A stretch of DNA of 64,000 bases from Scilla litardierei (taxonomy: Eukaryota > Streptophyta > Magnoliopsida > Asparagales > Asparagaceae), in NCBI GenBank assembly GCA_030789695.1, contig CM061142.1:159126714-159190713 (forward strand), in the 5' to 3' direction. The notes under the pieces were generated by a model that did no database searches, had not been told where the DNA came from, and worked only from the letters and a program-made list of their open reading frames with translations. The translations under genes were made by a program, and so were the position numbers. Shown here one piece after another: positions 53,245 through 62,636 of this stretch (positions within the stretch are counted from its first letter, which is position 1; every line of letters starts with the position of its first letter).

Positions 53245-56200
53245 GATGCGGTCCTTGGGATAGATTGGCTTGCGCGCTTCTATGCTACGATCGACTGTCG
53301 GAGGAAGAAGGTGGTGTTCGAGATTCCCGGACATCCAGTATTTGAGTTCAGCCGTAGTAGCGGCTCGCTTGGTCCTGTCAGATTTCGGGCCAGGCCAGTG
53401 GAGATTGTGGCTATGCAGATGGAGCTGGAGAGGCCAGCTGTGGTGCGTGATTTCGATGACGTCTTCCCCGAGGAGATGTCCGGTTTGCCACCTGATCGAG
53501 CTTTAGAATTCTCTATTGATCTTATTCCGGGAGCGCAGCCGATTTCGAAGGCGCCTTATCGTATGGCGCCTGCAGAATTGGAAGAGTTGCGGAAGCAGTT
53601 GGATGAGCTTTTGCAGAAGGGTTATATCAATCCTAGTGTGTCTCCGTGGGGAGCACCGGTGCTGCTAGTGAAGAAGAAGGATGGTTCGCGTCGCATGTGC
53701 GTGGACTATCGGGAGTTGAATGCGGTGACCATTAAGAATAAATACATGTTGCCTCGCATCGATGATATTTTTGATCAGCTTGGAGGTTCGAGAGTGTTTT
53801 CTAAATTGGATTTGAGGAGTGGTTATCATCAGTTGAAGGTGAAGAAGGATGATGTTTCGAAGACAGTGTTCAGGACGAAGTATGGACACTATGAGTTTGT
53901 GGTTATGCCTTTCGGCATGACTAACGCACCCGAAGTTTTCATGAATCTGATGAACCTGATTTTCTATGACTTTTTGGATAAGTTTGTCGTTATCTTTATT
54001 GACGACATTCTGATCTATTCGAGGTCGGAGGAGGAGCATGCAACGCACTTGAGGACGGTGTTGGAAATTTTGAGGAAGCATCGGCTGTATGCCAAGTTTT
54101 TGAAGTGCGAGTTTTGGCTGGACATGGTCGCTTTTCTGGGGCATGTGGTGACTGGTGATGGAATTTCAGTGGATCCCGAGAAGATTAGGGCCATCAGAGA
54201 GTGGCATGTTCCACAGTCAGCATCTGAGATTCGGAGTTTCCTTGGACTTGCTGGTTATTATCGGCGTTTCATTAAGGACTTTTCCCGTATTGCTGAGCCG
54301 ATGACCAGGTTGACGTGGAAGGATGTACCTTTTGTTTGGTCGGGTGATTGTGAGAATGCCTTTGGTGTTCTGAGGGAGAGATTGACGACTGCCCCCATTC
54401 TTGTTGTGCCTGATCGCAGCGGCGGATTTGAGATCTTTTGCGATGCTTCTGGCAAGGGTCTCGGTTGTGTGTTGCATCAGCACGGGCATGTTGTGGTGTA
54501 TGCGTCTCGTCAGCTCAAGACTCATGAGAAGAATTACCAGACGCACGTTTTGGAGTTAGCTGCTGTTGTGTTTGCGCTCAAGATTTGGAGGCACTTCCTG
54601 CTGAGTGAGAAAGTGAAGATCTTCACCGATCACAAGAGCTTGAAGTATATTTTTACTCAGAAGGAGCTCAATATGCGACAGCGTCGATGGTTGGAGCTCA
54701 TGGGGGATTATGAGAATGATTTGCAGTACCACCCTGGCAAGGTGAATGTGGTTCCTGATGCTTTGAGTAGGCTTCCCGCGGTGATGATTTTGACCTCGCA
54801 GTGGAGATTGCAGCAGGATTTTTGCGAGTCTGGTGTGGAGATTGTTCTTCCTGGGGAGGCTTCTTCGTTGATGTGTATGCAGATACAGTCGACGATTGTG
54901 GATCGGATCAAGGCTGGCCAGGCTGAGGATCCGAAGCTGGTGAAGATTCGGGAACATGTGGAAGCCGGTCTGCGGACTGACTTTCTGATTCATGAGGATG
55001 GCTCGCTGAGGTTTGGAGCCAGGTTGTGTGTGCCAGCTGGGGATATTAGAGAGGAGTTGATGGTAGAGGCACATAGTTCGTCGTATTCTGTGCATCCTGG
55101 TGGCACCAAGATGTACAAGGATCTTCGTCTGAATTATTGGTGGCATGGTATGAAGAGGAGTGTGGCTCGGAGTGTAGCCAAGTGTTTGGTTTGCCAGCAA
55201 GTAAAGGCGGAGCATCAGCGTACGGCAGGGTTGCTACAACCGCTTCCGATTTCGGAGTGGAAGTGGCAACACATCACTATGGATTTCGTGACTGGACTGC
55301 CTCGGAGTCCGAAGCAGAATGACGCGATTTGGGTGATCGTAGATCGATTGACCAAATCCGCGCACTTTATTCCATTCCGAGTAGGACAGTCCACTGAGGC
55401 GCTAGCGAGGAGATATATGGAGGTAAATTCTTTTGCTCTCCGTTTTTATTTCCTTTTCCTAGTTTGGATAGTGATGTAATGTGAATCGTGCAGGAGGTCA
55501 TACGACTTCACGGAGTCCCCGTGAGTATCGTGTCGGACAGAGACACGAGGTTCACATCTCAGTTCTGGCAGAGTTTGCAGAAGAGTTTGGGTACGCGTCT
55601 GAGTTTCAGCACGGCGTACCATCCGCAGACGGATGGCCAGTCCGAGAGGACGATTCAGATCTTGGAGGACATACTGAGGGCGTGCATGTTGGATTTCAAG
55701 GGTTCGTGGGAGGACCATCTACATCTGGTAGAGTTTTCTTACAACAACAGCTTCCAGACGAGTATTGTCATGGTGCCTTTCGCCGCTCTTTATGGGAGGA
55801 AATATCGATCGCCATTGAGTTGGGATGACGTTGGTGATCGGGAGCTGTTGGGACCTGAGATGATCGTGGAGGCCGTGGATATTGTCAGGAACATTCAGGA
55901 GAGGTTGAGAGTTGCTCAGGACCGTTTTAAGCATTGGGCGGATGCTAAACGTCGTCCTTTGGAGTTTCAGCCGGGCGACCATGTGTTCTTGAAGATTTCC
56001 CTGAATCGTGGTGTGATTTGCTTTGGGAAGCGAGGGAAGTTAAGCCCGCGATACATTGGGCCATTTGACATTCTGGAGAGAGTTGGCGAGGTAGCTTACC
56101 GCTTAGCCTTGCCGCCATCTTTGGAAGGAGTTCACAATGTTTTGCATGTGTCGCAGCTTCGTCGATACATTAGCGATCCATCTCATGCTGTGGATTTCTC

Positions 56201-56315
56201 GGAGATTACCGTTCGCCCCGATATGATGTATGACCAGCAGCCAATGCAGATTCTGGACAGGCGTCAGAAGTCACTTCGAAACAAGATTGTCAATCTTGTG
56301 AGGGTGATGTGGTGA
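53245..56315 (+). pseudogene. pol: Tekay pol, copy 2: RT, RNase H, integrase, chromodomain region
   Basis: After the protease stop one frame runs to 55422, then through a 71-bp intron to 55494-56315. [17 protein letters not shown] and the catalytic F-I-D-D (GACGAC at 54001). RNase [15 protein letters not shown] and D-A-L-S-R. Integrase: H/H/C/C zinc finger (H-P-G-G-T...C-L-V-C), catalytic D in I-T-M-D-F (about 55280), D in V-S-D-R-D (about 55530) and E in G-Q-S-E-R-T (about 55640). A TGA at 56313-56315 falls at the start of the chromodomain-like tail. Except for the two stops it appears complete. Confidence 0.92.
55423..55493 (+). other. Predicted intron in integrase, copy 2
   Basis: 71 bp, identical borders to 48163-48233. 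It lies between the first two catalytic aspartates of integrase. Confidence 0.75.
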
Positions 56316-56396
56316 CACGGCTCGCCTGGAGAGTCTACTTGGGAGAATGAGGATGAGATGCGAGAGCGCTTTCCACTTTTGTTCCCGGACACGTGA
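56316..56396 (+). pseudogene. Chromodomain-like tail cut off by TGA
   Basis: After the TGA the frame continues H-G-S-P-G-E-S-T-W-E-N-E-D-E-M-R-E-R-F-P, the second half of a plant chromovirus chromodomain, to TGA at 56394-56396. The same stop is in copy 1 (49053), so it predates the duplication. Equivalent tail at 49056-49136. Confidence 0.8.
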
Positions 56397-56442
56397 GTGT
56401 TGGGAAATTCCGATGACGGAATTTTTCTTAAGTTGGGGAGGA

Positions 56443-58873
56443 TGTAACGACTGGTTTTCATGTATCTGGATTTATTATATTATATTATATGTTTTGGTGG
56501 ATTTTCTCCTCATGTGTAGTTTTCGTCCCCGTAGCTTTCATTTTCGATCGTTTCGTCGTATTTTCTTAGCTTCTTCCGTTGATCGTCGATTTTGGAGTAA
56601 GTCATTCGTGACGGGCTTCATATCGGTCATATCTTATTGTTAGATCAAGCCTAGGAGTCTTAGGAGTCGATCCCGGAGCTTCGCGCTCCATTTCGGAACT
56701 TTTGGTGCTTATTAGCCGGTGTAAGAAGGGGCACCGACTGACTAGATGACGATACAGTCGGTCGGAAAACCTTCTTGAACCGACTAATTGGCTTTGTAAA
56801 TTTCTCAGGAGTTACTGTTAATCGTTAGTCGGTCTAAGAACGTTGGTTGACCGACTAGGTTGCAAACTAGTCGGTCAGCAATGCTTCTTTAATCGACTAA
56901 CTCATTAACTATTTTTGGTACCAGCTACTGTTCATTCTTAGTCGGTCTAAGAACGTTCATCGACCGACTAGATGTCAAACTAGTCGGTCAGTAGTTGTTC
57001 TTTGACCGACTAAATCTAAATCCTATTTTTGTACAGGAGTTACTGTTTGGACTTAGTCGGTCTGCGTTGGTCAACTGACCGGCTAGTTCTCAAACTAGTC
57101 GGTCAGTGGTTGCTCTTTGACCGACTAATCAGTGTCGAAACCCTAATTTCTGGGCAGCCGCCAGCCCTTCCTATTTAAATCCCTCCCAAACGTTTTCTTC
57201 TTCATCTTCTTCAACTCTAAACCTAATTTCTCCCCCATTGAGCCCCCTACTACCTCAAACCCTTATTCCTTCATCCCAAGCCCAAAATCCATCATCCAAA
57301 CCCTCACTTAACACATTCTACCTCTCATCTTCCTCAATCTTTCATCAAATCCCCAAAATCCACATCAAACCCCATTTCTCCAGATTTTCCCCATCCATTC
57401 CAGATCTGAACCCTAGGTTCCCCGGAGTGTTTCTTCCGTTGACGTGCTTGCTCGGCGTCTTTCTTCCGTTTCCGATACGGTAATGATCGATCTCTTAATG
57501 TTTTCATAACCCGTTGTGTTTTTGTGAAACCCTAATGAAATTGCTTGTTGTTTTGATGATTGTTTCTCCATAACAGCGATTTCCCCGTAGATTAGCGTCC
57601 GTGGGACGAACACTCGTTGATCGTCATCCTCGGTGCTAGGCAAGTGAAACTTGCCACTTAGGGTTTAGGCCATGTTTTAGGCCATTTGCTTGTTGTAGGC
57701 GTAAAAGAGACTAGGCGACGAAATGATACTCGCCTAGGCGCAAATTCCGGAACTAGCTTGACAACGAAGCTAGGACCGTCATTTATCATGTTGCATAACT
57801 ATCATGTCATGTTTAATTTTGATTAACGGTACGCGAATAAATGGTTATCCATGCTATCCATGTTGTATGTCGCATTCGTAGCACACGCTACAATACTTGT
57901 GTTTCCTGGCCCATGTTCCAGAAGCGGGCTACGTGAGTTGGTTGATAGCCATTGCCCGACCTACTTGTTTACCGGCAGGCACCTGTGTTGCAGGCATAAC
58001 CCTACGCCATACATGTTAAATACATTTCCTGGCTCGTGTTCCAGAAGCGAGCATTCCGTTTTCAGGGTAATTCCCTGGCTCGATACACGTGGAGGGGTAG
58101 AGATAAACGGTCACTTGAGCTTAGGAGTTGGCCCGATCAGCCACTCTAGCCAACAGGCGGAATCTCTGTGCACAACTTGTTTACTTGACTGTTCACTTGA
58201 CGTGAACCACTTGACTTGTACTTGTCCGTGTTTTACTTGTTATCCGTGACATACTTGCTACTTGTACTTCCCTTCACTTGTCACTCCCATACTATACTTG
58301 CCATGCCATGCATCATACTATATCTGCTAGGTTGCTAGTTTACCTTACCTTCAGTTTCCTTGCCCAAGTCTTTTAGACTTGCTGACATGTGCCCCTTTAC
58401 TCTTTTGGGTGACACATGTTAGATCTCGAGCCTGAGTCCGTTGTTGAGGACGAGGTGTTTACGGACGCCGTGCCCGAGCGTGTGTTTGGCGAGGAGTACG
58501 TGGACACTGGGGACCAGTCCTAGTGTCTTCGTTGAGCTTTCCTTTTTTTAGTTTAGACTGCTGTTTTGTTGTCGGTGCGTGGCACCTATACTTTGTTACG
58601 TTGTTCCTTTTGTTGGCCTTGTTCTGGGCCTTTAGACTCTTTCTTTTAGCCTGGTGGCTTTTCTGGATGTTGAACTTAATTTTCATGTTGGACAAATTAT
58701 GAGATATGAGATTTTATTTCTGTCTCTCCTTGTGTTATTATTGTTGTTCCGTTTGTGGTCACAGGGACCTGCTTATGTTTTATTGACGCTTATCGGGTTT
58801 GGGGCTTCACAGCTCCACTCTCGTGCGGACCTTTTCATGTCTCACCTCCATTTTAGGGAAGCGGGGCGTGACA
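56443..58873 (+). repeat. Tekay LTR 3
   Basis: 2,431 bp, ends GCGTGACA. It differs from LTRs 1 and 2 at more sites, including losses of palindromic words (ACCGACTGACTAG near 56732; AATCGACTAAC near 56890). Confidence 0.95.
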
Positions 58874-58878
58874 CCTTC
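58874..58878. other. Target-site duplication CCTTC, right of Tekay array
   Basis: Matches 43188-43192. Confidence 0.92.
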
Positions 58879-59069
58879 CGTTACTATGGAGACTCATGAT
58901 ATTGGCCTTGTATATCCCCTGCGCCAACAATATCCTTCAAAAGCACACAAACACAATGAAAGTAAAAAAAAGGAACTAAAAACACAAAGGAACGGACTCG
59001 AAACAACAAAAACCAATGGGAAATTACAGAGAAGACATGCGTGAATATATAAAATATAAACGCACGTCA
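58879..59069 (-). repeat. 3' LTR of Athila-2, part 2
   Basis: Continues the LTR after the insertion: CGTTACTATGG here corresponds to CGTTGCTCCGG at 63989-63999 in the other LTR. Ends CGCACGTCA at 59069, forming TGAC...GTCA termini with 41820. Reconstructed LTR length is about 1,564 bp, so the right LTR should end near 64190. Confidence 0.75.
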
Positions 59070-59080
59070 AAATCCCCCAA
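59070..59080 (-). promoter_or_regulatory. Polypurine tract of Athila-2
   Basis: Minus strand TTGGGGGATTT directly before the LTR. Similar TTGGGGGA tracts occur inside the element near 60363-60370 and 60609-60616. Confidence 0.7.
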
Positions 59081-60824
59081 GCTGAACCCTTCATCTCCCT
59101 CGAGGAAGACGAGTGAGAATAGAAGCTCGGAGGGGAAATAGAAAGAAAGAAACAGAAAAAAGAAAAAGAAATCCTAGATTACCCATCAGAGCCAACGAAA
59201 ACTAACACGACACACTAAGCAAGCACGCGAGAAGCATATCACTAAGCCCAGGAATACGAGTCCCTACTAGTGTCGTGGGTCCACGCGGTGAAGCGCAAGT
59301 TAGTGTGGTTGTGAGCGAGCCAACGGTGTAACTATCTAAATTGTGCAATCAAGCTCCATATACACATATTCATGGAATGACCCAAATATCGAATCAACTC
59401 GAGTTAGCGGTGAATAATAGTTCAAGCGTGCATAAGAATAGAGTAAAAATAGAAACATGTCATATGTCAGGGACTCTACTACTAGAAACTAGGAAATCGC
59501 CACATGATTGCCAAGATGATTGCTAGAAAGCTCCTATGCCAAGTGTGTTCGAAAACGAAAGGGGTTGAGTAGGTGTGGAGGAGAGCACACAAATTCTCGC
59601 CTTCCCTTTATTCACGGCGGTAGGAGTAATATTCACAACAAAAATTTTTTTAGGGTTTTGGATATTTGTATATTTTTTTGGATTTTGGCTATACATATTC
59701 TTTCTTTTCTCTCTTTTTACTTTTTATTGTTTAAAAGTGGGATAATGTGCATTCTCCAAAAGCGGGAGAACGATGCACAGGTAAGTGGCAAAATCGTGTA
59801 CTCTCCCAAGTGGAAGTAAAGTACACGACGAGGGGATTTGTACCAAGTAAAAAAAAGAATTCAAATTCTAAACACTTGACAAAAGGAAATTTTTCGCAGA
59901 TCAGAGCAAAAGAAGTAACATGGGTTATCCTAGTCCTATTGGTAGAGTCCAGACACATGCAAATTGAAGCGTAAATATATAGATGATTCCTGCATAAAGA
60001 AGCAGACAGTGGAGGCAATATACTGCATATTCGAAATTGAAGCATGATAGTCTAGGGGTCATCCAAGGTCAGGCATATAAAACAAAATCACAACGTAGAA
60101 GCACACCAACTAGCTAGTCACAACACACAACTCACACAAAAGACAAAGTGAACCCACGGAGAATAAAATGCAATAGAACTCGGCTTCCTAGGGTCAGTGA
60201 AGATAGGTGTTGTTGCTTAGCTAAGTGTGTGTATGGTTGAGTGGCAGTGTCATCATGTGGGGTCATCTCAAGGAGAGGGAGAATAAAAGGAGGAAAGAAA
60301 AAGAAAAACGCGACGAAAACGACTCAAAACGGTGAAAAAGACGCAACTGACGCACACAATATGACTCCCCCAAGTTGAACGTTGCATTGCCCTTAATGCA
60401 ATAGGAGTAAAAGCGGGAGGGCAACGAAAGATGGGAGGGAAGTACACACCAACAAAGAAACGGAAAAAACATGAAAAACACACAAAATGAAACGTAGAAA
60501 AACAAAGAAAATAGATACTGAAACCAACTATACAAAACACATCCACACAAACAAACAAAACAAGCACACAACAAACAAGTGACACGACAACAATCATAAA
60601 ATATATTTTTCCCCCAAGCTGATCTCAATAATACCTGAAAAAAGATATGATCATGGTGAATAAGAAAAATTGGCTAGGGGAAAATCATAAAAAAAGGGAA
60701 ATCAAGGTACAGGAGCGGGAGGCTCCTCATCCTCCTCGGAAGAGAGTGGCACAGACAAAGAAATGAAAAAAATCATGAAAAACAAACAAAAAGATGGATC
60801 TCTCGCTATCGAGAGGATTCGTGT
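59081..60824 (-). other. Non-coding tail of Athila-2
   Basis: About 1.74 kb, A-rich on the plus strand, with two additional TTGGGGGA purine tracts on the minus strand. Small ORFs (59341-59526, 59520-59819, 60263-60628) are low-complexity and not supported. Confidence 0.6.
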
Positions 60825-61680
60825 TTATTGAAAGCATAAAATTTTATGGTATTGCTGCACTACTGGATTGATATCACCTATATCAAAAGGTAGATCCAGT
60901 ATCTTTGTCGATACATGCAACTGCTCCAACTGCTCCTTCCATGGCTCCGCCAGGCGCATGTGTCCACGAACACCTACGAACTCTAGCAATGCATCCTCTA
61001 GCGTTCCCACAAGGACCCCACCTGTACCATGCAGAGAATAGGATGCATCAGTTCGCTGCAAAAATTTCACCCTCATAATAAAAGTATTCCAAAGAGGATC
61101 GTCGATAGAAACATATGAAATAAATAGTGGCGGACGATACTTCCCTGGAAATATTTCAATATCATCATGCGCCATGATAGCTATCTCCGTGGTGTCCTCT
61201 CTCAGCTGCTCAGGTAAATCTGGATCATAAGTGTGGACTTCCTCGACAGGTTCGTTTAGGTATGCCACGTCCAAGCATATCTCCGATACATAGTCGTACG
61301 TGTGCTGCAAAAGGTACGACATGTCAAAAATACTTGAATCAAAATAAATATCAAATGGAATACATGATTCATAGATGGAATGGGTAGAAATATCTCCCTG
61401 GGTGGGAGCAGTAAGCTCTGTTGGATAGTCCTCGGCTTCAGTGGAAGGATGAGGTGGCTGCGGAAGCTCTAATGAAGGAGGGTAGTACTCGGGATCCTCA
61501 TGAATGGCTGTGTCCTCGTCTCGATGCACGACCTCCTCGGCGATAAGCTCTGGCTCCATGTGTAAGGCCTCCTTAAAAGCATGCTCTGGCTCCACATGGT
61601 GCTCTTTTGCCTCCTCATCAACTATCAATGTAGGCTCTCTCTGGAATGGTGATGCTGGCTGCTCATGTGTGTCAACTTGT

Positions 61681-61856
61681 AGGGATGTATCATGTGGAGG
61701 AGAATGCCTACATGCAATCCAAATATATAGTCTATCCCCTTCAAGACTGACATGGACGTCTTCCTCGTAGGGATGTATCATGTGGAGGAGAATGCCTACA
61801 TGCAATCCAAATATATAGTCTATCCCCTTCAAGACTGACAAGGACGTCTTCCTCAA
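61681..61856 (-). repeat. 88-bp tandem duplication causing a frameshift
   Basis: AGGGATGTATCATGTGGAGG begins at 61681 and again at 61769. The copies differ at very few positions (CATGGACG/CAAGGACG). Since 88 is not a multiple of three, the duplication shifts the frame of the acidic ORF. Confidence 0.92.
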
Positions 61857-62308
61857 TTGTTCCTGCAGCCGAAACATGGTTCATGAAAAAATCTGCAAAG
61901 CGTAGCTCAAATGCATCGCCTGCTGTAACGCTAACCGAACCGATGAACCTCACGGACTCCAAGAGGCCCTCCAAGAAGTTCTAAAATGTGTCTTCCTATG
62001 GCAACACATATGACTCAATTTCTGCTTCCTCCACCATCTCTTCGTCCATCCACTCTTCATATGCAATAGCTGTATCGTAGGATGTGGGATCGACGATGGC
62101 ACATTCTGCTGGTAATATGACTGGCAATGATTCTTGCCCATAAGATGAAGAAGCAAAACTGATATCTTTGAAAATCATTGCAACCTTAAGCATGAGCGCA
62201 TTGATTTCAAGGTCTCTTTCCATCGATTCCAATTGAAAATCACCCCTTTCAATCTTGGCTTGCATTTCAACCTGATGTGCAAGCATCTCATCAAGAAGGT
62301 GACCTCCC

Positions 62309-62432
62309 GTCTGAGCGCTCTGATCAAAATAGTATTGTCCCATCTGAGCACTCTAATCAAAATAGTATTGTCCCATCTGAGCACTCTGATCAAAATAGTA
62401 TTCTCCCATCTGAGCACTCTGATCGAAATCTG
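62309..62432 (-). repeat. 33-bp repeat, about four copies, encoding an 11-residue unit
   Basis: CTGAGCACTCTGATCAAAAT occurs with period 33 bp. One unit has CTAATC in place of CTGATC, which on the minus strand makes an in-frame TAG. Confidence 0.9.
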
Positions 62433-62610
62433 TGGTCCATAAAATATAATGCATAATTCCTGTTCAACTAAGATAAATACCTGAAGAAAAACATCAGTGG
62501 CACAAAAGAATATAGAAATGATAATAATGGTGGCGAGGGTGAAAATTCCCTGGTAAGGATGTGGGCTAGTCTCAGGGATAACAGGTTCCTAAATGTAACA
62601 AGCACGTTGC

Positions 62611-62629
62611 CTCCCCGACAACGGCGCCA
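62611..62629 (-). promoter_or_regulatory. Primer-binding site of Athila-2
   Basis: Minus strand TGGCGCCGTTGTCGGGGAG, one base different from the Athila-1 site at 3371-3390; 7 bp from the LTR. Confidence 0.9.
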
Positions 62630-62636
62630 TAAAGCT

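Larger units (their letters stand above)
43193..58873 (+). mobile_element. Tandem Tekay/Del-type chromovirus array: LTR-internal-LTR-internal-LTR
   Basis: Three LTRs (43193-45624, 49183-51615, 56443-58873; 2,431-2,433 bp) separate two internal regions (45625-49182 and 51616-56442). Only the outer ends carry the TSD CCTTC, so the array arose after one insertion, most simply by unequal recombination between LTRs. Long LTRs, gag with two zinc knuckles, Ty3/gypsy pol order and a chromodomain-like end support the Tekay/Del lineage. The first internal region has lost the gag end, protease and RT start. Confidence 0.95.
60825..62440 (-). pseudogene. Acidic ORF of Athila-2, unrecognised, broken
   Basis: Minus-strand frames 62417-62175, 62343-61996, 62156-61950, 61974-61741 and 61877-60825 (350 codons) overlap and appear to be one decayed gene. 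It starts with 11-residue repeats (M-G-Q-Y-Y-F-D-Q-S-A-Q), followed by a helical stretch (L-D-E-M-L-A-H-Q-V-E-M-Q), then a long acidic, proline-containing region (many E, D, H), and ends with a more globular part (W-N-T-F-I-M-R-V-K-F-L-Q, I-L-D-L-P-F-D-I-G-D-I-N). No zinc knuckle, protease or RT motif, signal peptide or membrane segment seen. It could be a highly derived gag or a captured gene. I do not assign a function. Confidence 0.5.

Noticed and set aside
59341..60628. Small ORFs in the Athila-2 tail
   Set aside because: Low-complexity, A-rich DNA; no similarity to known proteins and no conserved partner in the window.
60825..61877. Envelope-like gene of Athila-2
   Set aside because: Position would fit an env-like ORF, but no signal peptide, transmembrane helix or cysteine pattern is visible.
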